From the NCBI RefSeq assembly GCF_026242055.1, contig NZ_JAPJDL010000005.1, forward strand, positions 193,089 to 257,088: DNA of 64,000 nt. Direction: 5' to 3'. The translations under genes and the position numbers were made by a program. Source of the DNA: Lentzea sp. NEAU-D7 (GTDB lineage: Bacteria; Actinomycetota; Actinomycetes; Mycobacteriales; Pseudonocardiaceae). A model generated the notes under the pieces. It saw only the letters and a program-made list of their open reading frames with translations, did no database searches and was not told the DNA's origin. The first letter of the stretch is position 1. The number at the start of each line of letters is the position of its first letter. This document shows positions 46,333-55,362 of the stretch, in pieces.

Positions 46333-47073
46333 TCAGGCCACGGAGTGGAACGTGACCTTGAAACCGCTGCAGTTCGCGCACTGGTACACGGTCTGGTTGC
46401 CCGGCTCGGTGTCCTGCTTGGACCACGCGTACGCCTTGGGGCAACGGGACTTGATGGTGTTGCTGTAGTCGGTCTGCGCGTCGCGGTTGGGGTTGACGCA
46501 GTTGACGCGCTGCCCGTTGGCGCCGTACTTGACGTACGCGGGGTTGCAGAAGGGCAACAGGTTCTCGGGGCAACCGGCGGTGCCGCACGAGGTGGAACCC
46601 GGTGGCACCGAGGCGTTCACCGGCGTGATGGTCACCGGTACGGAGAAGGCGTTGACGTAGCTGACGTTGTACCAGGGCGCGAGCCGGTCACGGGTGTCGA
46701 AGTTGAACTCGGCGAGGCTGGCCGGCTGTTCGCCGGTGACGCACCGGGCGGCCTGGACACCGCAGTCCCCCACCGCGCAGCGGAAGTCCGCGCCGGAGGT
46801 CCCGGTGCACCCCTGCCGGGCGAAGAACGTGCCGCGCCAGTGGCCCGGCGAGGCGGTCTCGGGGATCGTGATGGTCGCGGACTGGCCGTGGCGCAGCGTC
46901 GGCAGGTTCGTCAGCGCCTTGGAGCCGTCCGCGTTGACGGTGCTGCCGATCCAGATCGTCTGACCGGTGTTGTTGACCAGGGTGACCGTGTGGTCGATCG
47001 CCGCGTTCGCGGTCGGCACGCCGGAGACGGCGAAGGCGAGTGCGGACAAGGCCGCGAGTAGTCGTGTGAGCAT
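46333..47073 (-). CDS. Secreted thaumatin-like protein (PR-5 fold)
   Basis: 246 residues with a signal peptide (MLTRLLAALSALAFAVSGVP). The thaumatin fold is clear: VTLVNNTGQTIWIGS, RGTFFARQGC, RCAVGDCG, AEFNFDT, and WYNVSYVNAFSVPVTITP, which aligns with the plant 'YDVSLVDGFNVP' block. Eleven Cys. Plant and animal members bind beta-glucan and are often antifungal; bacterial members are few and their role is unclear. The ATG at 47073 has GGAGGGAG upstream. It follows the second LuxR-type regulator gene by 29 bases. Confidence 0.92.
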   Translation of the reverse strand: MLTRLLAALSALAFAVSGVPTANAAIDHTVTLVNNTGQTIWIGSTVNADGSKALTNLPTLRHGQSATITIPETASPGHWRGTFFARQGCTGTSGADFRCAVGDCGVQAARCVTGEQPASLAEFNFDTRDRLAPWYNVSYVNAFSVPVTITPVNASVPPGSTSCGTAGCPENLLPFCNPAYVKYGANGQRVNCVNPNRDAQTDYSNTIKSRCPKAYAWSKQDTEPGNQTVYQCANCSGFKVTFHSVA

Positions 47074-47102
47074 CTGCGGGCTCCCTCCTCGGGGTTCCAC
47101 GA

Positions 47103-48284
47103 TCACCCGCGGGGACCTCCCGGAGCACCACGGTCGGTCCGCAAAGTTCCGTCGTGGAGCCAGGCCCACCGGGTGGCCCGCAACTCCCGGCGGCCCGACA
47201 GCCCGAGCTTGCGGTAGACCCTGGTCAGGTGCAGCTCGACGGTCCGCGTCGCCATCGCGAGCCGGGCCGCGATCTCCTTGTTCCCCAGGCCCGCGCACAC
47301 GAACCGGGCGACCTCGGCTTCGACGGGGGTCAGCTCCGGTGCCGCGACACCGCGCACGGCTTCGTCGATCCGCCGCGGCAGAACGGTGTCGCCGACGTCG
47401 AGCGCCGTGGCACGGGCACGGGTGTAGATCTCGCGTGCTGCCGCGTGTTTGCCGTGCACGACGAGGCGATCGCCGTAGTCGCACAGCACTTCCGCGAGCT
47501 CCAGCCGGGCGTGTGCCATGTCCAGCAAGCGGATCGCACGTTCATAGGCCACCAGGTCCTCGCCGTCGGGAGGACTCGCCGACGCGACCGCCGACAGGCT
47601 CCAGCCGAGCGCCCTGGGTTCACCCCAGCGCGCCGCGGCGGTGTGCTCCTCCAGCGCCAGGCGCAGGGCCTCCCCGGTGTCGCCGCACGCCAGCGCGGCG
47701 CGTGCGGCCAGCGAACGCCACGGCAGGACGGCGGGGTTGCCGGCACCGGTCTCCCGGCCACACGCGAGACAGCGGTCCAGAGCGTCCCTCGGACGACCTT
47801 GCGCCATCGCCACCACCGCCTCGGCCGCGAGGCGCAGCGGGCCGTCCGCGTCGTGGCCGAGCAGCACGGCTTCGGCCTCCAGGATATTCCCGCGGGCCAC
47901 GAGCAGCTCCACCGTCGAGAGCAGCACGACCGGGCGGATCTCGTCGGCGATGCCGTTGTGCCGCAGCGAAGTGAGCAGCGACGAGCACCGCGCGAGGTCA
48001 CCGGTGCGGCGCGCGACGCAGGCCTGGGTGAGCACCAGCACCTCGTCGCCGGGTCTCTCCTCGAGCAGGGCGACGCTGTGCGCGTCGGCGGCGACGAGCT
48101 CACCCGCGCAGACCAGCGTGCCCAGCGCCCGCGACACGCACCGCGCGTCCGCCCGGCAGGCAGGGGACTCCAGCGCCCGCTCGGCGGCCTGGACCGCTTC
48201 GGTCCAGTTCTCCCCCGCCGCCAGCAGACCCGCCGCCACGGCCGCCGGGCACTCGGGGCCCGACCGGCGGATCGGCGCGGTCAC
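47103..48284 (-). CDS. LuxR-type regulator, second of a tandem pair
   Basis: 393 residues. A long alpha-helical TPR-like region (about 1-310) without an ATPase domain, then a LuxR helix-turn-helix (about 325-385): LTPVEAEVARFVCAGLGNKE, IAARLAMATRTVELHLTRVY. This is the C-terminal half of the LAL/MalT type, lacking the AAA ATPase. It shares VNPAVLPWRS-type (NPAVLPWRSLAARAAL), AARWGEPRALGWSLSA and C-terminal HLTRVYRKLG blocks with its neighbour, so the two arose by duplication. GTG 48284 overlaps the upstream stop by 4 bases (GTGA). Confidence 0.88.
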   Translation of the reverse strand: MTAPIRRSGPECPAAVAAGLLAAGENWTEAVQAAERALESPACRADARCVSRALGTLVCAGELVAADAHSVALLEERPGDEVLVLTQACVARRTGDLARCSSLLTSLRHNGIADEIRPVVLLSTVELLVARGNILEAEAVLLGHDADGPLRLAAEAVVAMAQGRPRDALDRCLACGRETGAGNPAVLPWRSLAARAALACGDTGEALRLALEEHTAAARWGEPRALGWSLSAVASASPPDGEDLVAYERAIRLLDMAHARLELAEVLCDYGDRLVVHGKHAAAREIYTRARATALDVGDTVLPRRIDEAVRGVAAPELTPVEAEVARFVCAGLGNKEIAARLAMATRTVELHLTRVYRKLGLSGRRELRATRWAWLHDGTLRTDRGAPGGPRG

Positions 48285-49372
48285 GCCGTCGGGACGAACG
48301 CCCGGCGCAGCCCTGGCCTGCCCGCCACGCCCATCTTGCGGTAGACGCGGGTGAGGTGGAACTCGACGGTGCGCAGCGTCAGGCCCAGCTCGGCGGCGAT
48401 CTCGCGGTTCGACCGCCCCGCCCTGGCCAGCAGGGCGATCCTGCGTTCCCGAGCGCTCAACGCGGACTCGCCGTCGTTGCGCGACAGCCTCGACGTCAAC
48501 GCGTCCGCCGCTCGCGTCCACTGTGGACAGGACCGCAGGTGCCGTGCGTGCCTGCGGGCGCGCTCGACCTCTCCGCGCGCCAGCAGGAGCTGCGCCAGGT
48601 CGTGCCGCGCGCGGAAAGCCTCGGAGGTCCGCCCCAGGAACGTGATCGCTTCTTCGAGCAGGACGTCGTCACCGCCGCGCGCCAGCGCCGAGGCGTGCAA
48701 GGCGAGCCCGATGGCTCTTGGTGCGCCCCAGCGCCTCGCCGCGACCAGGTCCTTGTCGGCGCAGATCCGCGCGAGCACGAGGTCGCCCTGGTCCACGGCG
48801 GCCAGCGCGGCCCACGACCGCCATGGCAGCACCGCCGGATTCACCACACCGCACGTGCCGAGGAGCCGCCCGCACTCGAGGAACTCGTCCAGCGCCGCGG
48901 CGCTGTGCCCCTCCGCCAGCAGGAGCCGGCCGCGGGCGAAGTGCAGCTCGGCGCTGTCCGGGGCACGTTCCGCCTCCAGCACGGAGTGCGCCCTGCCGTG
49001 CTCCCCGGTCTCGGTGAGCGCGAGGGCCAGCCACGCGGTCGCGACGACGCGCAACCGGGGGCGGACACTCCGGCTCAGCAGCCGGACCGCCGCGCGAGGG
49101 TCGCCGCGCAGCAGCATGATCCGGCCGCCGAGCAGGTCGTGGACGTCGCGGCTGACGCCGGTGGCACCGATCCAGTGCCGCCGGGCCAGATCGAGCTCGT
49201 CCGCGTGGGTCAGGACCAGCACCGCCCGCCAGAACGTGTCGTCGTCCAGCGGCTCCGCCGTCAGCGCCTGCCGTGCGGCGGCGACCGCCTCCGTCCGGCC
49301 GATCAGGACACCCGGCTCGTTCCACCGTCCGTTCCGGACCGATTCGAATCGGAACGGGCCGTTGTTCGTCAT
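48281..49372 (-). CDS. LuxR-type regulator, first of a tandem pair
   Basis: 363 residues, also ATPase-less: TPR-like helices (about 30-290) then a LuxR helix-turn-helix (about 300-355) with LSARERRIALLARAGRSNRE and TLRTVEFHLTRVYRKMGVAG. Probably the first gene of the operon that continues through the second regulator, thaumatin, barrel and CAP genes. The start is ATG 49372 with AAAGGA upstream; a longer frame to 49528 would cross the promoter region. Codons 7-11 hold the perfect palindrome CCGATTCGAATCGG (49339-49352), possibly chance. Confidence 0.88.
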   Translation of the reverse strand: MTNNGPFRFESVRNGRWNEPGVLIGRTEAVAAARQALTAEPLDDDTFWRAVLVLTHADELDLARRHWIGATGVSRDVHDLLGGRIMLLRGDPRAAVRLLSRSVRPRLRVVATAWLALALTETGEHGRAHSVLEAERAPDSAELHFARGRLLLAEGHSAAALDEFLECGRLLGTCGVVNPAVLPWRSWAALAAVDQGDLVLARICADKDLVAARRWGAPRAIGLALHASALARGGDDVLLEEAITFLGRTSEAFRARHDLAQLLLARGEVERARRHARHLRSCPQWTRAADALTSRLSRNDGESALSARERRIALLARAGRSNREIAAELGLTLRTVEFHLTRVYRKMGVAGRPGLRRAFVPTA

Positions 49373-49810
49373 TCGACGGCGTCCTTTCCCTGCGCGGATC
49401 ACGCCGGATCGCAGTCGGCCAATTGATACGCGAAGCGACTTTCCCCCAGCATTGCCCCCACTCGTACGACTGATTTGATCAATGCGTCTGAGCAGCAGAA
49501 ACGCGGCATGGTCGACTCCTCCGCACACCGTCTCGATTGGACGTCCACCTGGTCTGGACCATACCGCCGTTCACATCTCGGCTGAACCGGAATTTCTTCT
49601 TTCTTCTTCACTTGTCAAATCGGATCAACAGGAGTAATCCAGGGCTCCCCATGCCTTCGACCACCACAGCCGGGCACATCGGGGGAATTGCCCGACCGAA
49701 CTCGGCGATCAGGCGTCTCCAGCTGATAATTCGTATTACAGCCTTGTTTCGTCGCATCTTCACCCCTACCGTCCGACATCTCGGAGTCCTCGACGCAAAG
49801 GAGCGTTCCC
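49373..49810. promoter_or_regulatory. 438-base divergent promoter region
   Basis: AT-richer than its surroundings and without a convincing gene. It separates the regulator/PR-like operon (leftward) from the propeller-protein gene (rightward). At 49548-49563 it carries CCTGGTCTGGACCATA, whose core TGGTCTGGACCA is 11 of 12 to the DasR core TGGTCTAGACCA but only 12 of 16 to the full consensus. Purine-rich AAAGGAG precedes the rightward start. Confidence 0.5.
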
Positions 49811-50800
49811 ATGGCACCGAACCGCCGACAACTGCTGCTCGGGACAGCCGGCGCGGCCCTGCTGGCGACGGGCGCGGGGGCGGCGCCCCAGGCCGCCGCC
49901 GCGCCCGCGGGGTTCCCGGACTACCGGTACCGCAGGCTCGCCCTGGTCAAGAGCAAGCTCCGCTACAACCCCACCGGCGAACTGATCTTCCCCACCATCC
50001 GCGGCACGAGGGACCGGATCTCCGGCGCGCTCGCCGCCTACTACCTCTACTACGCACCGCACGACGCCCCCGGCGGCATCTGCCTGGCGTACGCGAACAC
50101 GCTGGACGAGGAGTTCACCGAGTACGCCGGCAACCCGATCATCACGCGGAGCTGGCCCGGCGAGTACTCCGTCTCGCACGTGTCGTCGCCGCACGCGATG
50201 TGGAACGACGACGTCAAGCGCATGTACCTGTACTTCCACGGTGAGAACACCGTGACGCGGCTGGCCAGCTCCGCCGACGGCATCCACTTCTCCTACGAGA
50301 AGGAGGTCCTGTCCACGCGCCTGATGCCCGCGGGCACCACGGAGACCTCCTACGCCAGGGTGTTCCGGCATGACCTCCCGTCGCGCAACGCCCGGTACGT
50401 CATGGTGTTCATGATCAACAACACGACGAACCGGCGGGACATCGGCTGGGGCTGGTCGGCGAACGCCCGCGACTGGACCTTCGCGCAGACGCCGCTCGTG
50501 CGGCACCAGGACGTGGGCGCGGTCAACGTCGGCGGCCCGCACCTGCTGTTCCGCAACAACAGCGTCTACGTCGTGTACAACACCGACATCGGCAGCGGCG
50601 GCAACATCCTGATCACCGAGGTGGGCCTCGACTTCAGCAAGCGCAACCACCTCGGCGTCTTCCACGACTCGCTGTCGGGAGCACCCGACAACGGCAGGTC
50701 GGCCGCGCCCTCCTTCGGCACGTACCAGGGCCGCGAGTACATGATCTACGAGGCCGGCGACCGGCTGTCGGGCAACATCGCCATCGCGCAAGCGATCTGA
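49811..50800 (+). CDS. Tat-exported five-bladed-propeller (GH43/GH32-like) protein
   Basis: 329 residues. A Tat leader (APNRRQLLLGTAGAALLATG) and a beta-propeller of the GH43/GH32/GH62 clan type: ALAAYYLYYAPHDAPGGICL, SSPHAMWNDDVKRMYLYFHG, TRLASSADGIHFSYE, GWGWSANARDWTFAQTPLV, PHLLFRNNSVYVVYNTD. Blades repeat the 'YLYYA/YLYF...S.DG..F' pattern. Probably acts on or binds an arabinose- or fructose-containing glycan; catalytic acids are not assignable with confidence (candidates Asp143 region and Glu near 182). AAAGGAG precedes the ATG. The catalytic role is uncertain; it may be non-enzymatic. Confidence 0.75.
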   Translation: MAPNRRQLLLGTAGAALLATGAGAAPQAAAAPAGFPDYRYRRLALVKSKLRYNPTGELIFPTIRGTRDRISGALAAYYLYYAPHDAPGGICLAYANTLDEEFTEYAGNPIITRSWPGEYSVSHVSSPHAMWNDDVKRMYLYFHGENTVTRLASSADGIHFSYEKEVLSTRLMPAGTTETSYARVFRHDLPSRNARYVMVFMINNTTNRRDIGWGWSANARDWTFAQTPLVRHQDVGAVNVGGPHLLFRNNSVYVVYNTDIGSGGNILITEVGLDFSKRNHLGVFHDSLSGAPDNGRSAAPSFGTYQGREYMIYEAGDRLSGNIAIAQAI

Positions 50801-50803
50801 CGG

Positions 50804-51715
50804 TCACCGGTTCTGAGCGAACAGAGCGGCGCAGTGGTCGGCGAACGCCTGCGCGCGACGCGTGAGCGGTCCGCCGGCCGCCCAGCCGAGCACCACGGGT
50901 GTCGTCGGCACGTCGTCGCGCAACGCCACCGCGACCACCTCCAGCCCTTCGTAGGACGTGGTCAGCGCGGGCTGCTGGACGGTGATCGAGTAGCCGATGC
51001 CCCTGGCCACCAGAGAGCGCGCCAGCTCGAAGCTGCGCGCCCGGTGCGCCACGACCATCTCGGCCCCGGCCGCCGTGAACACCGAACGGAAGTAGCGCTC
51101 GCTCGGCGGGACGTCCAGCAGCACGAACGGATCGTCCGCGAGTTCGCGCAGGGCCACTGAACGCCGTCTGCGCAGGCGGTGCCCGGCGGGCAGCAGCACT
51201 TTGGGCGGCTGGTCGTACAACGTCCGGGTCGCGATGCCGGGCACCAGGTCCTGGTCGTAGAGGAACGCGATCTCGCACCGCCCGGTGACCAGGTCCTCGC
51301 CGATCTCCGGCAGGCTCCCCTCCAGGAACCGCACGGACACCTCCGGGTGCGCGCGTTCGAACGTCGCGATCGCCGCGGGCAGGTGGAACGGCGCGATCGG
51401 CGCGTAGCAGCCGACCGTCAGCACACCGCTGACCTGGCGGCTCAGGCCGCGCGCCTCGGCCCCCAGGTCGCCCATCGCCCCGACCACGCGGCGGGCGTCC
51501 GCGAGCACCCGCGTGCCCGCGGCCGTCAGCGCCGCTCCCCTGCGCGGCGACCGGACGACCAGGCGCAGGTCCAGCACTCGTTCCAGCTCGCTCAACGCCA
51601 GTGAGATCGCGCCCTGCGACACGTGACACCGCGCGGCGGCCGCGGTCAGCGAGCCCGTCTCGGCCACCGCGATCAGGTACTCGAGCTGCCGCAGCGTCAC
51701 GTTGGGCAGATTCAT
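50804..51715 (-). CDS. LysR-family regulator
   Basis: 303 residues. N-terminal winged helix (TLRQLEYLIAVAETGSLTAA, CHVSQGAISLALSELERVL) and a LysR substrate-binding domain (about 90-300). Divergent from a nitroreductase gene with only 29 bases between starts, the classic arrangement in which a LysR protein controls its neighbour. It is convergent with the propeller-protein gene, stop to stop, with 3 bases between. Coinducer unknown. Confidence 0.92.
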   Translation of the reverse strand: MNLPNVTLRQLEYLIAVAETGSLTAAAARCHVSQGAISLALSELERVLDLRLVVRSPRRGAALTAAGTRVLADARRVVGAMGDLGAEARGLSRQVSGVLTVGCYAPIAPFHLPAAIATFERAHPEVSVRFLEGSLPEIGEDLVTGRCEIAFLYDQDLVPGIATRTLYDQPPKVLLPAGHRLRRRRSVALRELADDPFVLLDVPPSERYFRSVFTAAGAEMVVAHRARSFELARSLVARGIGYSITVQQPALTTSYEGLEVVAVALRDDVPTTPVVLGWAAGGPLTRRAQAFADHCAALFAQNR

Positions 51716-51744
51716 GAGCTGAGCTTATAACTGACCGGAGAAAC

Positions 51745-52446
51745 GTGAACTGGCCAAAAGAGTCGGGCACGGGCATCGTCCGGACCGTGACCCGACCGCA
51801 CACCCACCCGTTCATCCCGTTCACCCCGCCCCGGCTGCCGATCGAGGAAGGCCTCGACCGCGGCAGGGCGTTGCACCGGCTGCTCGACGCGCGCCGGTCC
51901 GTGCGCTGGTTCTCCCCCGATCCCGTTCCGGCGGAGGCGATCGAGCTCGCGGTGCTGGCCGCGAACACCGCCCCGAGCGGCGCGCACCAGCAGCCGTGGC
52001 GGTTCGTCGCCACCCGGAACCCGGATCTCAAGCGCCGCATCCGCGTGGCGGCTGAAGAAGAGGAACGCCGCTTCTACCACGAGCGCGAGCTGCCGGAGTG
52101 GCACGCGGCGCTGGCACGCCTGGAGACCGACGCGAACAAGGAGTTCCTGGAGATCGCGCCGTGGCTGGTGGTCGCGTTCGCCCAGAAGCAGCAGGACGGC
52201 AAGAAGACCTACTACACCAACGAAAGCGTCGGCATCGCGTGCGGGTTCTTCATCGCGGCGCTGCACTCGATGGGCCTCGCGACCCTGACGCACACGCCGA
52301 ACCCGATGACGTTCCTGACCGACCTGCTCGGGCGCGAGGGCGAGCGGCCGTACATCCTGTTCCCCGTCGGCTACCCGGCCGACGACTGCGAGGTGCCCGA
52401 CCTGCGCCGCAAACCGCTCGAAGAGGCACTGACGTTCGCCGGCTGA
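51745..52446 (+). CDS. Nitroreductase-family flavoprotein
   Basis: 233 residues. FMN-binding nitroreductase fold closest to the iodotyrosine-deiodinase-like/BluB branch: [16 protein letters not shown] (about 48-63), [17 protein letters not shown] (about 74-90), and the C-terminal [19 protein letters not shown] followed by [14 protein letters not shown]. Reduces small electrophiles using NAD(P)H or is involved in dehalogenation. The GTG start at 51745 has GGAG upstream. Controlled probably by the divergent LysR; an AraC-type gene follows 38 bases later. Confidence 0.9.
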   Translation: MNWPKESGTGIVRTVTRPHTHPFIPFTPPRLPIEEGLDRGRALHRLLDARRSVRWFSPDPVPAEAIELAVLAANTAPSGAHQQPWRFVATRNPDLKRRIRVAAEEEERRFYHERELPEWHAALARLETDANKEFLEIAPWLVVAFAQKQQDGKKTYYTNESVGIACGFFIAALHSMGLATLTHTPNPMTFLTDLLGREGERPYILFPVGYPADDCEVPDLRRKPLEEALTFAG

Positions 52447-52484
52447 CTTGCCCGATCGTCCCACCACCGTGGACCATCGGGGAC

Positions 52485-53348
52485 GTGGACGAGCTACGCG
52501 CGCTGATCACCAAACACGCCCGGCCGGACATGACCACGATCATCGACGACGTCCTGGTGTCGAGGACGACGGCCGGCGGCCCGCCCGCGCCGTCGATGTC
52601 CGGCACGATCCTCGCGTTCGTCGCCCAGGGCCGCAAGCGCATCGCGCTGGGCGAGCGCGTCTACGACTACCGGGCCGGCCAGTACCTGGTGGCCTCGATC
52701 GACATGCCGATCACCGGCAACTACGTCGGCATCAGCCCGTCCGAACCCGCGCTCGGCCTGGGCCTGGTCCTCGAACCGGACCTGGTCGCCGAACTGCTGC
52801 TGACGGGCGACCTCCCGAAACCCGCGGGCACCCCGGAGGGCCTGGCCGTCAGCGACGCCTCCCCCGAGCTGGTCGACGCCGTGACCAGGCTCGCCCGCCT
52901 CCTCGACCAGCCGAGGGACGCGCGGGCGCTCGCCCCGCTGGTCAAGAGGGAGATCCTCTGGCGGGTCATGACCGGTGAACAGGGCGCGGTCGTCCGCCAG
53001 CTGGGCGCGCAGGACAGCAGCCTGAGCCACATCGCCAGGGCGGTCCGGTGGATCCGGGAGAACTACGCCGAGTCGTTCAAGGTCGAGAACGTCGCGCGGA
53101 TCGCGGGCATGAGCGAGTCGGCGTTCTACCGCAACTTCCAGGCCGTCACGGCGATGAGCCCGATCCAGTTCCAGAAGCAGATCCGGTTGCAGGAGGCCAG
53201 GTTGCTGCTCGCGACGAACTCCGACGTGACGAGCGTCAGCCACCGGGTCGGCTACGACAGCCCGTCGCAGTTCAGCCGCGAGTACCGCCGCCAGTTCGGC
53301 GCGCCGCCCAGCAGGGACGCGAAGCTCAGGCTGCAGCCCGCTCTCTGA
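52485..53348 (+). CDS. AraC-family regulator
   Basis: 287 residues. N-terminal AraC_N-type sensing domain (MSGTILAFVAQGRKRIALG, QYLVASIDMPITGNY) and a C-terminal double helix-turn-helix (about 188-280): KVENVARIAGMSESAFYRNF and VSHRVGYDSPSQFSREYRRQ. GTG 52485 is chosen; upstream codons belong to another frame of the nitroreductase gene. Probably an activator of the nitroreductase or of alcohol/aldehyde dehydrogenase genes elsewhere. The 3' end overlaps the convergent membrane-protein gene by 23 bases. Confidence 0.9.
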   Translation: MDELRALITKHARPDMTTIIDDVLVSRTTAGGPPAPSMSGTILAFVAQGRKRIALGERVYDYRAGQYLVASIDMPITGNYVGISPSEPALGLGLVLEPDLVAELLLTGDLPKPAGTPEGLAVSDASPELVDAVTRLARLLDQPRDARALAPLVKREILWRVMTGEQGAVVRQLGAQDSSLSHIARAVRWIRENYAESFKVENVARIAGMSESAFYRNFQAVTAMSPIQFQKQIRLQEARLLLATNSDVTSVSHRVGYDSPSQFSREYRRQFGAPPSRDAKLRLQPAL

Positions 53349-54507
53349 CGTCCAGGTACACCGCGCGGACCTCCAGGGTCCGCTCGACCTTCTCGATCAC
53401 GGGCGCGAAGAACTGGCGGCGGTGCTCGGCGTCACTCATCGAGATCACCGAGAAGTACATGCTGCCGAACGCCGCGAACAGCGTGGCGTTGCGCAACATC
53501 GCCGACGGCACGCCGGGGATCAGCGACATGGTCGGCGGCGACCCGATCCACTGCTCGGCGATCGGGGGCGTCACCACGATCAGGCCGAGGACCACGAAGA
53601 ACGCGAACAGCGCGAGCCCGATCACCGCGGCCTGCACCAGCTGCCGCATCGCGAGCATCACCAGCAGGTTGCGCGTCTGGCGGCCGTTCAGCCGCCTGGG
53701 CGCCAACGGCTCTGCGACGTCCACTTCGGACAGGGGAGTGCCCTGGCAGGCGGTCTTCAGCACCTCCGGCCGCAGGTCCTGTTCCACGCGGCCGATCTCG
53801 TCGCGCAGCCGGGCGGCGGCCGCCAGCACGGTGATCGAGGCGAACAGCAGCACGACGAGGCTGACCCGCGGCCACCGCAGCTGGTTCATCGCCTGCCACA
53901 GCTCACCGGTGAAGAACAGGAACAGCGTCACGAACAGCATCGGCGGCAACGCCCGGCCGAGCAGGTGGACGCTGTTGCTCAGGTCGGCGATCACGTGCCG
54001 GATGGCGGCTTTGAGCAGCGAGCCCAACCCGTAGGTGGTGGCCAGCATCGTCGCCACGAACGCGATTCCGAAGACGACGACGAACCACACCAGGGCGACC
54101 CACACCGAGTCGGGCTCCCCGTCCCCGTCCGGCGCGCGGAACCTGACGTCGATCGCCCACTGGATCAACGGCGTGATCACCGGTATCGCCGCGTACACCG
54201 CCAGCACGAGGACGGTCGCGCGCGGCGAGAAGCTCCGCATCCGCCGCACGAACAGCGAGAGCAGGACCCACGCGGACACCATCACCGCGACGATCACCCC
54301 GAGCAGCACCCACCGCGACAGCCCGGAGGACTGCTGCAACACCAGCCACGCGAGGCTGCCGGCCGCCACGAACGTCAGCGCCGGCAGCATCCTCGGCAGC
54401 ACGTGCGACCGGAACCCGTAGCCCTCGATCATCGTCGGGGCGCCCTGCCGGACGAACCACTGCTCGGTCCGCCGCACGACCGTCTCCGAAGCCACGGCGA
54501 GGATCAT
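53326..54507 (-). CDS. Polytopic membrane protein of unknown function
   Basis: 393 residues, no family recognised. Hydrophobic segments near residues 38-58, 66-90, 98-118, 137-160, 185-205, 213-235 and 285-320 suggest seven or eight helices; the C-terminal part is charged (EHRRQFFAPVIEKVERTLEV). It starts 3 bases after the SDR stop and so belongs to the acyl-CoA synthetase operon. A role in lipid or fatty-acid handling at the membrane is inference from the operon only. Its end overlaps the convergent AraC gene by 23 bases. Confidence 0.82.
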   Translation of the reverse strand: MILAVASETVVRRTEQWFVRQGAPTMIEGYGFRSHVLPRMLPALTFVAAGSLAWLVLQQSSGLSRWVLLGVIVAVMVSAWVLLSLFVRRMRSFSPRATVLVLAVYAAIPVITPLIQWAIDVRFRAPDGDGEPDSVWVALVWFVVVFGIAFVATMLATTYGLGSLLKAAIRHVIADLSNSVHLLGRALPPMLFVTLFLFFTGELWQAMNQLRWPRVSLVVLLFASITVLAAAARLRDEIGRVEQDLRPEVLKTACQGTPLSEVDVAEPLAPRRLNGRQTRNLLVMLAMRQLVQAAVIGLALFAFFVVLGLIVVTPPIAEQWIGSPPTMSLIPGVPSAMLRNATLFAAFGSMYFSVISMSDAEHRRQFFAPVIEKVERTLEVRAVYLDVRERAAA

Positions 54508-54510
54508 GCC

Positions 54511-55326
54511 TCACCGCTCGAACAGGCGCGCCATCACGGAGTAGTAGTGGGTCGGCGTGATGCGGGCGAGGGCGTCGAACACGTAGGCGTCCGGCCCGAC
54601 CAGCACACGCGACTTGCCGCGCTCCACACCGCGGTGGATGACCTCGGCGGCCTTGTCCGGGGTGGTCAGGGCGATCTTGTCGAAGTCCGCCGCGATCTGG
54701 TCCAGCGACCGGCCCTGCTCGTCGAGCTCGGTGTGGATGCGTCCGTTGCGGACGATGTTGGTCTTGATGCCGCCGGGGTGCACGGCGACCGCCGAGACGC
54801 CGGTGCCGCGCAGTTCCTGGCGCAGCGAGTCGGTGAACCCGCGGACGGCGAACTTCGCGGCGCAGTAGGCGCTCTGGTTCGGCATGCCGCACAGCCCGAA
54901 CACGCTGGAGGTGTTGACGATGACGCCGTAGTTCTGCTTGAGCAGCAACGGCAGGAAGGCCCGCGTGCCGTGCACGACACCCCAGTAGTTGATGTCGAAC
55001 AGCCAGGAGTCGTCCTCCGCCACGGAGTTGAGCACGCTCGTGGACGTGGCGACGCCCGCGTTGTTGAACACGGCGGCCAGCGGCAGGTCGAGCCACGCCC
55101 GCACCTCGTCCGCGAACCGCCGCACGTCCTCGGCGTCGCGCACGTCCAGGACCCGGCTGAGCACCGGGCCCTGCAGCGAGGCGGCGGTCTTCTCCAGCTC
55201 GATCTCGTTGACGTCGGCGATGACCACCGGCGAACCGTGCCGGGACAGCCGCTGCGCGAGACTGCGGCCGATTCCCGAGGCCGCCCCGGTGATCACCGCC
55301 GGGCGCCCTGAGATCTTGCGGACCAT
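54511..55326 (-). CDS. Short-chain dehydrogenase/reductase
   Basis: 271 residues. Rossmann motif VITGAASGIGRSLA (about 11-24), NNAGV (about 88), catalytic Ser in VNTSSVFG (about 140) and YCAAK (about 154-158). The start has AGGAG upstream. It lies 36 bases after the acyl-CoA synthetase stop and 3 bases before the membrane-protein start, so the three are one operon. Relatives are annotated as fatty-acid or steroid SDRs; no specific substrate can be read. The C-terminal region (LARITPTHYYSVMARLFER) may be membrane-proximal. Confidence 0.92.
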   Translation of the reverse strand: MVRKISGRPAVITGAASGIGRSLAQRLSRHGSPVVIADVNEIELEKTAASLQGPVLSRVLDVRDAEDVRRFADEVRAWLDLPLAAVFNNAGVATSTSVLNSVAEDDSWLFDINYWGVVHGTRAFLPLLLKQNYGVIVNTSSVFGLCGMPNQSAYCAAKFAVRGFTDSLRQELRGTGVSAVAVHPGGIKTNIVRNGRIHTELDEQGRSLDQIAADFDKIALTTPDKAAEVIHRGVERGKSRVLVGPDAYVFDALARITPTHYYSVMARLFER

Positions 55327-55362
55327 GTCTGCTCCTGTCGTCGAGGACGGCGGAGCTCCACG

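Noticed and set aside
49339..49352. Palindrome CCGATTCGAATCGG as a tRNA T-arm or operator
   Set aside because: No tRNA structure around it, and it lies within codons 7-11 of the first LuxR-type gene; may be chance.
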